A stretch of DNA of 64,000 bases from Cupriavidus pampae (GTDB lineage Bacteria; Pseudomonadota; Gammaproteobacteria; Burkholderiales; Burkholderiaceae), in assembly GCF_914271485.1 (NCBI RefSeq), contig NZ_CAJZAG010000005.1, positions 186,001 to 250,000 on the forward strand. The letters are read 5' to 3'. The position numbers and the translations under genes are program-made. Shown here piece by piece: positions 17,316 through 24,861 of the stretch. The first letter of the stretch is position 1. Each line of letters starts with the position of its first letter. The notes under the pieces were generated by a model. That model did no database searches. It was not told the DNA's origin and worked only from the letters and a program-made list of their open reading frames with translations.

Positions 17316-17482
17316 GGCACACCTCCAGGCGGGGGTAGGTCAGCGTGCGCGCATCGGGGGAGTCGAATGCGCACGCACGCGAGGAGGAGCCTGCCACAAA
17401 ATTCAGGCGCGCGTATGGCACCTGCGAAGACCCCAATGACAGCGTATATATTGTGCGCGTCGCGTTGCCCGTTCCTGAGAGA

Positions 17483-18214
17483 TCAGGCCGCCACCATGCC
17501 AAGAAATTGCTGCAATTCGGGGGTCTGCGGATTGGCGAACACGGTCTCCGGCGCACCGACCTCGTGCACCCGCCCCTGATGCATGAACACCACGCGATCG
17601 CACACCTCACGCGCAAAGCGCATCTCGTGCGTGACCATCAGCAGCGTCATGCCGTCGGCCGCGAGACCGCGCACCACCTGTAGCACTTCGTTGACCAGTT
17701 CGGGATCCAGCGCCGACGTGATTTCATCGCACAGCAGCGCGGTCGGCTCCATCGCCAGCGCGCGGGCAATCGCCACGCGCTGCTGCTGGCCGCCGGACAA
17801 CTGATCGGGATAGGCATCGAACTTCGCCGCCAATCCCACACGTGCAAGGTTGATCTCCGCGAGTTCACGCGCTTTGGCTTGCGACACGCCCTTGACGATG
17901 GTCGGCGACAGCATCACGTTGCGCCCCGCGCTCAGGTGGGGAAACAGGTTGAACTGCTGAAAGATCATGCCGACCTTGAGCCGCAGCGCGCGCAGTTGCA
18001 ACTCACTGTCGGCCAGATGCGCGCCGGCCACGGTAATCGCGCCCGCGTCGATCTGCTCGAGCCCGTTGATGCAGCGGAGCAGCGTGCTCTTGCCCGAACC
18101 ACTCTTGCCGATGATCGCGATCACCTCGCCCGGCTCCACGGACAGCGACACTCCCTTCAGCACCTCGTTGGCGCCGTACGACTTGCGGACATCCTCAATG
18201 GCGATGAGCGCCAT
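17483..18214 (-). CDS. Polar amino-acid ABC transporter ATP-binding protein (GlnQ-like)
   Basis: This 243-residue ATPase has Walker A GKSGSGKST, Q-loop FQQFNLFPH, signature LSGGQQQRVAIARALA, Walker B LLCDEITSALDPE (the motif carries ITS where TSAL is preceded by A in most paralogues) and a switch His in VTHEM. It belongs to the polar amino-acid uptake group and energises the two permeases encoded just upstream, overlapping the nearer one by 20 bp. It is the last gene of the operon with its binding protein first. Confidence 0.94.
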   Translation of the reverse strand: MALIAIEDVRKSYGANEVLKGVSLSVEPGEVIAIIGKSGSGKSTLLRCINGLEQIDAGAITVAGAHLADSELQLRALRLKVGMIFQQFNLFPHLSAGRNVMLSPTIVKGVSQAKARELAEINLARVGLAAKFDAYPDQLSGGQQQRVAIARALAMEPTALLCDEITSALDPELVNEVLQVVRGLAADGMTLLMVTHEMRFAREVCDRVVFMHQGRVHEVGAPETVFANPQTPELQQFLGMVAA

Positions 18215-18851
18215 GGAACTTCTCCTCGAGCTTCCTGCTGAATTGCGAGAGCGGCCAGCACAGCGCGAAATACATCAGCGCCACGGCCGCATAAACGGTG
18301 AATGGTTGAAAGGTCGCATTGACGATCATCGTCCCGGCCTTCGACAGCTCGGTGAAGCCGATGATGGACGCCAGCGCGGTGCCCTTGATCACCTGCACAC
18401 CAAACCCGACCGTCGGCGCCACCGCGATGCGTAGCGCCTGCGGCAGAATCACGTGGCGCATCTGCTGCACGTAGCCCATTGCCAGACTCGCCGAGGCTTC
18501 CCACTGCCCGCGCGGAATCGACTCCACGCAGCCGCGCCAGATCTCGGCGAGGAATGCGGCGGTCCACAGCGTCAACGCCAGCCCGGCCGCCAGCCATGCC
18601 GGCACATCGACACCAAATAGCGCGAGCCCGAAGAACGCGAGAAACAGCTGCATCAGCAGCGGCGTGCCCTGGAACACCTCGATATAGACCCACGTCGCGC
18701 GCCGCAACCATGCCCGCCGCGACGTGCGGCCAAACAGCACCAGCAACCCCATTACCCCACCACCGAGGAAGGCAACGAGCGACAGCAGCACGGTCCATCG
18801 CGCCGCGAGCAACAGGTTGCGGACGATGTCCCACGTCGAAAACTCGATCAT
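18195..18851 (-). CDS. Amino-acid ABC transporter permease (HisM/GlnP type)
   Basis: This 218-residue inner-membrane permease has about five transmembrane segments and the polar amino-acid permease motif (EVFQGTPLLMQLFLAFFGL near residues 58-76). The cytoplasmic EAA loop that contacts the ATPase is also visible (EASASLAMGYVQQMRHVILPQAL). It starts with an ATGA overlap to the upstream permease, giving translational coupling. It pairs with that paralogue to form the membrane channel. Confidence 0.93.
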   Translation of the reverse strand: MIEFSTWDIVRNLLLAARWTVLLSLVAFLGGGVMGLLVLFGRTSRRAWLRRATWVYIEVFQGTPLLMQLFLAFFGLALFGVDVPAWLAAGLALTLWTAAFLAEIWRGCVESIPRGQWEASASLAMGYVQQMRHVILPQALRIAVAPTVGFGVQVIKGTALASIIGFTELSKAGTMIVNATFQPFTVYAAVALMYFALCWPLSQFSRKLEEKFHGAHRH

Positions 18852-19516
18852 CGTGCGCCCCTCGCAAACAGACGTCGGCCCAACGCGCGCAGCAACTGGC
18901 GCAGCAACAATGCCAGCGCCAGATAGATCAGCGTGCTGACCAGATACACCTCGAACGCGCGGAAGTTACGGCCCTGGATAAAGTTGGCCGCATAGGTCAG
19001 GTCCTGCGCGGCAATCTGCGAGCAGACCGCCGACCCGAGCATCACGATCACGATCTGGCTCGACAGCGCGGGCCAGATCTTCTGCAGCGCGGGACGCAGC
19101 ACCACGTGCCGGAACACCTGCACACGCGACATCGCCAGGCTTGCACCCGCTTCATACTGGCCGCGCGGCGTGGCGGCCACGCCCGCCCGCACGATCTCCG
19201 TACCGTAGGCGCCAAGGTTGATCACCATCGCCAGCGACGCGGCGACCATCTCCGGCAACTGCACGCCCAGACTGGGCAGGCCAAAGAAGATGAAGAACAG
19301 CTGGATCAGGAACGGCGTATTACGGATGACCTCCACATACGCCCCCACCACCGCGCGCAGCCAGCGCGGCCCCTCGGTCCGTGCCCACGCGCCGAGGATA
19401 GCCACGGCCACGCCGATGACGCCACCGGTCAGCGTCAGCTGCGCGGTCACGGCGACGCCCTTGGCAAGGACGTCGGTGTAGCCGAGGATCGACGTGAAAT
19501 CGAACTGATATGCCAT
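18848..19516 (-). CDS. Amino-acid ABC transporter permease (HisQ/GlnP type)
   Basis: This 222-residue permease has the family motif YVEVIRNTPFLIQLFFIFFGLP and the EAA loop (EAGASLAMSRVQVFRHVVLRPAL). It forms the second half of the channel with the permease at 18195-18851, which its stop overlaps. It lies 23 bp after the binding protein gene. The EAA-loop proline and the spacing match importers of glutamate, aspartate or basic amino acids, but the substrate cannot be read from these residues. Confidence 0.93.
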   Translation of the reverse strand: MAYQFDFTSILGYTDVLAKGVAVTAQLTLTGGVIGVAVAILGAWARTEGPRWLRAVVGAYVEVIRNTPFLIQLFFIFFGLPSLGVQLPEMVAASLAMVINLGAYGTEIVRAGVAATPRGQYEAGASLAMSRVQVFRHVVLRPALQKIWPALSSQIVIVMLGSAVCSQIAAQDLTYAANFIQGRNFRAFEVYLVSTLIYLALALLLRQLLRALGRRLFARGAR

Positions 19517-19539
19517 TGCGCGAACTCAGCGTTCGCGCA

Positions 19540-20355
19540 TCAGAGCTGTGCCGGCAGCGGACGCAGCAGCCACTTGATCGACAGCGAGTTCAGCGAACCG
19601 TCCTTCTTCGACTCGGCCAGCACCGCGTTCACCTTCTCCTGCAAACGCGTCTCGCCCTTGTTCAGGCCAATGAAGCACGGCGAATTCTTGATCAGGAACT
19701 TGGTTTCCGGCGTCTTGGGCGGATGCTTGGCGATGATCGCGGAGGCCACCACATTGCCGGTGGCGATCAATTGCACCTGACCCGACAGGAACGCGGAGAT
19801 CGTCGCGTTGTTGTCCTCGTAGCGCTTGATCGTGGCACTGGCCGGCGCGATCTTGCTCAGTTCGAGGTCTTCCACCGCGCCACGCGTCACGCCCACGGTC
19901 TTGCCCGCCAGATCGGCGGCGGACTTCACGGCCATGTCGGCCGGGCCGAAGACGCCGTTATAGAACGGTGCGTAGGCTTCCGAGAAATCGAGCACCTTCT
20001 CGCGCTCGGGGTTCTTGCCCAGGCTCGAGATGATCAGATCCACCTTCTTCGTCTGCAGGTACGGCACGCGGTTCGTGCTCGTCACCGGCACCAGTTGCAG
20101 CTTGACGCCCATCTTCTTGGCCATCAGCGCGGCCACGTCGATATCCAGACCCTGCGGCGCCATGTCCGCGCCGATCGAGCCGAACGGCGGAAAGTCCTGC
20201 GGCACGGCCACGCGCAGCACGCCAGCCTTGGTCACGTCGTCCAGCGCATCGGCACGAGCCGGTGCGGACAACGTCAGGCTGGCGAGACAGGCGCCGGCCG
20301 CGGTGGCCAGCAGAAAAGCGCGACGGGCGCGAGAGGCGAAGGCATTCGAAAACAT
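19540..20355 (-). CDS. Amino-acid ABC transporter substrate-binding protein
   Basis: This 271-residue periplasmic receptor has a signal peptide (ARRAFLLATAAGACLASLTLS, cleavage ARA near residue 35). A family-3 solute-binding domain follows (GVLRVAVPQDFPPFGSIG, GLDIDVAALMAKKMG, DLIISSLGKNPEREKVLDFSEAY). I chose ATG 20355, preceded by AGGA, because the signal peptide begins there. It is the first gene of the binding protein-permease-permease-ATPase operon. A 12-bp-arm inverted repeat lies 16-51 nt upstream of the start codon in the leader. Confidence 0.93.
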   Translation of the reverse strand: MFSNAFASRARRAFLLATAAGACLASLTLSAPARADALDDVTKAGVLRVAVPQDFPPFGSIGADMAPQGLDIDVAALMAKKMGVKLQLVPVTSTNRVPYLQTKKVDLIISSLGKNPEREKVLDFSEAYAPFYNGVFGPADMAVKSAADLAGKTVGVTRGAVEDLELSKIAPASATIKRYEDNNATISAFLSGQVQLIATGNVVASAIIAKHPPKTPETKFLIKNSPCFIGLNKGETRLQEKVNAVLAESKKDGSLNSLSIKWLLRPLPAQL

Positions 20356-20370
20356 AAGTGGCAGGTCCTT

Positions 20371-20406
20371 GTTGTCGGAGGCGAATTGTCGATGGCCTCT
20401 GACAAC
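20371..20406 (-). promoter_or_regulatory. Inverted repeat in leader of amino-acid transporter operon
   Basis: GTTGTCGGAGGC (20371-20382) and GCCTCTGACAAC (20395-20406) form 12-nt arms with one mismatch and a 12-nt spacer. The site ends 16 nt upstream of the binding-protein start codon and borders its ribosome site. It could be a LysR or repressor operator, or an mRNA hairpin acting on translation. Confidence 0.45.
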
Positions 20407-20574
20407 GCAAACGGCATGCCAGCTTTGTATGCAATATTTGATCTCAATCGACACCGACGCGAGGCGAGGTTCGCCCCACGTCCGTGCACGATCCCTTATC
20501 GAATCGCACGCAGGCACCATCGCAGTGCATCGCGCCATCGATGCACCGCTGTCGCGCATGGCGCAGTCGCTCCA

Positions 20575-21498
20575 TCACGATGGCGCGTCATCCGCAAACA
20601 TCGGCATATGGCGCAGCAAATGAGCGAGCAACTCCAGCGCCGCGGCCGGCAGCGGCCTCCTCTCCTTGACCAGCAACCGGGCATTGACGCCCTGAAACAG
20701 TGGATGCGCGACCGGCACCGTTGCCAGCGTGCCCGCCGCAATCTCCCGGTACGCAGCAAACGCGCCAATCAGCGTGACAAAGTTCTCATACGCCACAAAC
20801 TGCTTGAGCGCGGTCAGCGAATTGGTCACGAGTGTCGCGCGGATCTTCACGTTCTCGGCGAACTCGACCATCTTGGCCGCATGGCCGATGCCGAACGAGG
20901 CCGGCATCAGCGCCAGCGGATAGTCCATCAGATCCGCAATGTCGACGCTACCGCCGCGAGTCACCAGCGGATGGTCAGGCCGCGCCAGCAGCACCACGGG
21001 TTGCGGCGAACTGGCCCGATACACGACATGCGGATGCGGCGGCGGGTTGTACGCCAGCCCGATATGCGCGCGGCTCTCCGCCACTTCCGCCAGCACGTCA
21101 TCGACGGGCAGGATCTGCATGTCGATATCGAGCTTCGGATACTGCTTGCAGAACGGCGCCAGCACCTGATTGACCAGCGGATCGACAAAGCCTTCGCTGA
21201 TCACCAGCGTGACGCGCCCCTGCTGCAGCCCCTTGAGCGCGTGCAACTCGTCCTCCAGCTTCTCCTGGTGCGAGCGGTAGCCCTGCCAGAACTCGAGCAG
21301 ATGCAGCGCCGCCTCGGTCGGCCGCACGCCACGCGGCAGCCGCTCGAACAGCGTCACGTCGAGCTCGTCCTCGAGCAGCTTGACCTGCCGCGTAATCACC
21401 GAAGGCGACGTATTGAGCGCATCGGCCGCCCCGCGGATGGTGCCGTGCACCAGCACTTCGCGGAAATAACGCAGCCGCTGTTGATTGATTTCCCGCAT
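20575..21498 (-). CDS. LysR-family transcriptional regulator
   Basis: This 307-residue regulator has an N-terminal HTH ([43 protein letters not shown]) and a C-terminal ligand-binding half. ATG 21498 was chosen because AGGAG lies 7 nt upstream, and the ATG two codons before it falls within that spacer. It stands between the amino-acid ABC operon (same strand, downstream) and the divergent MFS-creatininase-RidA operon, so it could control either. The HTH with [18 protein letters not shown] resembles the Cbl/CysB-like and nitrogen-type LysR subgroup only loosely. Confidence 0.9.
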   Translation of the reverse strand: MREINQQRLRYFREVLVHGTIRGAADALNTSPSVITRQVKLLEDELDVTLFERLPRGVRPTEAALHLLEFWQGYRSHQEKLEDELHALKGLQQGRVTLVISEGFVDPLVNQVLAPFCKQYPKLDIDMQILPVDDVLAEVAESRAHIGLAYNPPPHPHVVYRASSPQPVVLLARPDHPLVTRGGSVDIADLMDYPLALMPASFGIGHAAKMVEFAENVKIRATLVTNSLTALKQFVAYENFVTLIGAFAAYREIAAGTLATVPVAHPLFQGVNARLLVKERRPLPAAALELLAHLLRHMPMFADDAPS

Positions 21499-21653
21499 CC
21501 CCATGCTCCTGATCCCCGATGTCCCCGATATTTCCCGCCAAGATACCCCAATCCACGTTGCGTTGCTCAAATCAGAACGAACTGTGTACTTAGTTGCTCT
21601 TGGTAGTCACGCTCCCGTTTGCCATCATCGACTCACAACCACAGGAGACAGGC

Positions 21654-22976
21654 ATGCTGGCAATACCCACCACGGGGGTCGCTGACGAGATTTCGGCGCT
21701 CTACCGGAAGATCAACTTCCGACTGCTTCCGTTCCTGCTGGTCTGTTATCTGTTCGCGTATCTGGACCGCGTCAACGTCGGCTTCGCCAAGCTGCAGATG
21801 CAGAGCGAACTCGGCTTCTCCGACGCGGCCTATGGCGTCGGTGCCGGCATCTTCTTTATCGGCTACGTGTTGTTCGAGATTCCGAGCAATCTGATGCTGC
21901 CGCGCATCGGCGCGCGCAAGACCTTCAGCCGCATCCTCGTGCTATGGGGCATCACTTCAGCCTGCATGCTGTTTGTGCGCGACGTGCCCACGTTCTACGC
22001 GATGCGTTTCCTGCTCGGCGTGTTCGAAGCGGGCTTCGCCCCCGGCATGATCTATTACCTGTCGTGCTGGTACGGTCCGCAACGCATGGCACGCGCGATC
22101 GCGATCGTGTTCCTCGCAGGGCCGCTCGGCGGCATCGTGGGCGCGCCAATCTCGGCGTGGCTCATGACAGCGCTTGCCGGCACCGGCAACCTCGCCGGCT
22201 GGCAATGGATGTTCCTCGTGGAAGGCCTGCCCTGCATCCTGCTTGGCATCGTCGCGCTGCGACTGATCCCGAATCGCCCGAGCGAAGCCAAATGGCTCAA
22301 CGATCGCGAGCGCGTGTTGCTCGAATCCGAACTCGGCTCGCAGGCGGCCCACAATCACTCGTTCCTCGCCGTCGCCAGGGATCCGCGCGTCTATGTGCTG
22401 GCCTTCGCGTATTTCTGCATCATCGCCGCGATCTATGCCATCAGCTTCTGGCTGCCGACCATCATCAAGGCCCAGGGCGTCAACGACCTCGTGCAACTGG
22501 GCTGGTACGCCGCCATCCCCTACGTTGCGGCGGCATTCGGCATGTACTACATGGGCCGTCGCTCGGATCGTCTGGGCGAGCGACGCTTCCACTGCGCGCT
22601 GCCCGCGCTCGGTGCCGGCGCGATGCTCGCCTGCTCGACGCTGACCGACGGCCACCTCTACCTGTCGCTGGCACTGCTGACGGTCGCGACCATGGGCCTG
22701 TGGATGGCCTACACCGTGTTCTGGGCCATGCCGCCCGAATACATCAAGGGCCCGGCCGCGGCCGGCGGCATTGCGCTGATCAACACGATCGGCCTGTCCG
22801 GCGGCTTCTGGGGCCCCGCAATGATCGGCTGGGCCAAGACCGCGACCGGCAACCTCCACCTCGGCGTGCTGATGATGGCCATCCTGCCGGTTATCGCCGC
22901 GCTGATCGTGTTCGCCAATAAACTCCCGAAGTCGCAAACGACTCCCGCGATTCCCGCCATTCCCTCCACACGCTGA
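21654..22976 (+). CDS. MFS transporter, anion:cation symporter (ACS) family
   Basis: This 440-residue carrier has 12 hydrophobic segments and the phthalate/tartrate-type ACS family signatures: LLPFLLVCYLFAYLDRVNVGFAKLQM at the N-terminus, FFIGYVLFEIPSNLML, and RFLLGVFEAGFAPGMIYYLSCWY. ACS carriers import organic anions with protons. Start ATG 21654 has AGGAGA 4 nt upstream of AGGC. It begins an operon with a creatininase-type amidohydrolase and a RidA protein, so the substrate may be a cyclic amide or N-substituted acid. Confidence 0.92.
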   Translation: MLAIPTTGVADEISALYRKINFRLLPFLLVCYLFAYLDRVNVGFAKLQMQSELGFSDAAYGVGAGIFFIGYVLFEIPSNLMLPRIGARKTFSRILVLWGITSACMLFVRDVPTFYAMRFLLGVFEAGFAPGMIYYLSCWYGPQRMARAIAIVFLAGPLGGIVGAPISAWLMTALAGTGNLAGWQWMFLVEGLPCILLGIVALRLIPNRPSEAKWLNDRERVLLESELGSQAAHNHSFLAVARDPRVYVLAFAYFCIIAAIYAISFWLPTIIKAQGVNDLVQLGWYAAIPYVAAAFGMYYMGRRSDRLGERRFHCALPALGAGAMLACSTLTDGHLYLSLALLTVATMGLWMAYTVFWAMPPEYIKGPAAAGGIALINTIGLSGGFWGPAMIGWAKTATGNLHLGVLMMAILPVIAALIVFANKLPKSQTTPAIPAIPSTR

Positions 22977-22988
22977 ACGGAACACACC

Positions 22989-23738
22989 ATGTTGCTATCT
23001 TTCTCCACCTGGGCCGAAATCGAGTCTTACCTCAAGCGCAGCCGCACGGTCGTCGTGCCGATCGGTTCCAACGAGCAACACGGCCCCACCGGCCTGCTCG
23101 GCACCGACTGGCTGTGCCCCGAGATCATTGCGCGTGAAGCCGAGAAGAGCGCCGACATTCTGGTCGCGCCCACCTTCAACATCGGCATGGCCCAGCACCA
23201 CCTGGGCTTTCCGGGCACGATCTCGCTGCGGCCGAGCACGTTTATCGCCGCCATCACCGACTGGATTCGCTCGCTGTCTGGGCACGGCTTCGAGAAAATT
23301 CTGTTCCTGAACGGCCATGGCGGCAACGTCGCCTCGATCGAGGCCGCGTTCTCCGAGATCTATGCCGAGTCGAGCTTCGCCCGACGCGACGCCGGCTTTG
23401 CGTTGAAGCTCGTGAACTGGTGGGACCTGGAAGGTGTGGGCGATCTCGCGCGCGAGCAATTCCCCGAAGGCCACGGCTCGCACGCGACGCCGTCGGAGAT
23501 TGCCGTCACGCAATGGGCGTTCCCGGACCTGATCAAGACCGCGGACTTCTCGCCGCCGATCGCGCCCAATGGTCCGATCCGCGAAGCGCTCGACTTCCGC
23601 GCGCGCTTCCCGGACGGCCGTATCGGCTCGAACCCCGCCCTGGCCACGCCCGAGAAAGGTGGCGCGCTGGTCGCGCTGGCCGCACGCAGCCTCGTGAAGG
23701 AATTCGATGTATTTGGCAGCGAGCGCAAGCCGCGCTGA
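22989..23738 (+). CDS. Creatininase-family amidohydrolase
   Basis: This 249-residue metal-dependent amidohydrolase keeps the creatininase metal ligands: Glu and His in GSNEQHGPTGLLGTDW (Asp in the same segment), His in NGHGGN, and Glu in ATPSE. Family members hydrolyse creatinine to creatine or open related cyclic amides such as 2-amino-5-formylamino-pyrimidine ribosides. It lies 12 bp after the MFS carrier and 20 bp before the RidA gene. The combination suggests ring-opening of an imported cyclic amide. Creatinine itself is less likely because no creatinase or sarcosine oxidase gene is adjacent. Confidence 0.9.
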   Translation: MLLSFSTWAEIESYLKRSRTVVVPIGSNEQHGPTGLLGTDWLCPEIIAREAEKSADILVAPTFNIGMAQHHLGFPGTISLRPSTFIAAITDWIRSLSGHGFEKILFLNGHGGNVASIEAAFSEIYAESSFARRDAGFALKLVNWWDLEGVGDLAREQFPEGHGSHATPSEIAVTQWAFPDLIKTADFSPPIAPNGPIREALDFRARFPDGRIGSNPALATPEKGGALVALAARSLVKEFDVFGSERKPR

Positions 23739-23758
23739 GGCTCTCGTTACGATTTGGG

Positions 23759-24223
23759 ATGAAACAGATGAACGTCTATGACAAGCTGGCCTCGCTCGAC
23801 ATCGAACTGCCGAACGCCGCCGCCCCTGCCGCCGCTTATGTGATGAGCGCCCAGACCGGCAACGTGGTCTACCTGTCCGGCCATATCGCCAAGCGCGACG
23901 GCGCCGTGTGGGTCGGCAAGCTCGGCGCGACCATGACCACAGAAGACGGCAAGACCGCCGCGCGGCAGGTCGCGATCGACCTGCTCGCCACGCTGCACAC
24001 TCACCTGGGCGACCTCAACCGTGTCACCCGCATCGTCAAGGTGATGAGCCTGGTCAACTCCACGCTCGACTACACCGAACAGCACCTCGTCACCAACGGC
24101 GCGTCGGAGTTGCTGGCGGAGGTGTTTGGCGAACGCGGCCGTCACGCACGATCGGCATTCGGCGTCGCGCAGATTCCGCTCGGCGCTTGCGTGGAAATCG
24201 AGGCCTGTGTGGAGGTTTCCTGA
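23759..24223 (+). CDS. RidA-family (YjgF/YER057c/UK114) protein
   Basis: This 154-residue protein has the RidA fold with VYLSGHIAKRDG, TTEDGKTAARQVAIDLLATLHTHLGDLNRVTRIVKV, and the C-terminal HARSAFGVAQIPLGACVEIEA segment containing the conserved Arg that binds the substrate carboxylate. RidA proteins hydrolyse reactive enamine/imine intermediates; the longer subgroup members often serve specific catabolic pathways as deaminases. The operon with a creatininase and an MFS carrier points to such a pathway role. ATG 23768 is an alternative start three codons downstream. Confidence 0.9.
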   Translation: MKQMNVYDKLASLDIELPNAAAPAAAYVMSAQTGNVVYLSGHIAKRDGAVWVGKLGATMTTEDGKTAARQVAIDLLATLHTHLGDLNRVTRIVKVMSLVNSTLDYTEQHLVTNGASELLAEVFGERGRHARSAFGVAQIPLGACVEIEACVEVS

Positions 24224-24225
24224 CC

Positions 24226-24861
24226 TCAGCGCCAGAGCACCTGAAACGCGCCGTTCGACTCGAGCGGCGTGGGTGACGACACCTGGTTGTCGCCGCGCGG
24301 CACAACCGGATCGATATCCACGGTTGCCGAGAAGCGCGTGCCCTGCGCCGGCCGGCCGTCGATCACCGGGACGATCGCCTGTCCCGGTGTAAAGCGCGCG
24401 GTGCCGCCGATCGCCGCGGGCAGTGTTCCCGCGGATATGGCGTTGCCGAGTTGCGCCGGCACGCCATCGATCTGCGCCTCGGACATCTGCAGCGTGACCT
24501 TGCCGCTCTTCCCGCCGATATTCCCGAAGATATAGTCGGTGCCGAGCGATGGCGCGCGAAACACGATGCCAAGCGTCGATGCACTGCTGCAGGTCACGTT
24601 CATCGTCATGCGTCGCTTGCCCAGCGACATGTCGGTGCCGTTGGACTCGAGCCGATAACGCGTCGTCGTGCCATAGTCGACACGGGCTTCGCTGACCATC
24701 AGCTGACAACGCTCCGCCGGCGGCGCCACCACCATCGGCACGGCGGGCGCGCTCGGGCCGTGCGGCCGCGGCGCCTGCGCCATCGCGACATGCATCGCGC
24801 CGAAGCTGGCGGCCATCATCATCACGCGCATGCTGGCGCGTACAGTGTTCTCGCGCGTCAT
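24226..24861 (-). CDS. Fimbrial tip/minor subunit-like protein (DUF1120-like)
   Basis: This 211-residue secreted protein has a signal peptide (MRVMMMAASFGAMHVAMAQA), a single N-terminal Cys in AERCQLMVSEARVDYG and a second in MNVTCSSAS, which could form the subunit disulfide. The sequence is beta-rich and ends with TPLESNGAFQVLWR, a C-terminal strand like that of usher-secreted subunits. It resembles the DUF1120/YbgO-type minor fimbrial proteins. Its ATG overlaps the usher stop (ATGA), with AGGAG upstream, so it is the last gene of the chaperone-usher operon. No major pilin-like gene is visible nearby. Confidence 0.7.
   Translation of the reverse strand: MTRENTVRASMRVMMMAASFGAMHVAMAQAPRPHGPSAPAVPMVVAPPAERCQLMVSEARVDYGTTTRYRLESNGTDMSLGKRRMTMNVTCSSASTLGIVFRAPSLGTDYIFGNIGGKSGKVTLQMSEAQIDGVPAQLGNAISAGTLPAAIGGTARFTPGQAIVPVIDGRPAQGTRFSATVDIDPVVPRGDNQVSSPTPLESNGAFQVLWR

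Noticed and set aside
22989..23738. Specific call as creatininase in creatinine degradation
   Set aside because: No creatinase or sarcosine oxidase genes are adjacent, so only the family is supported.
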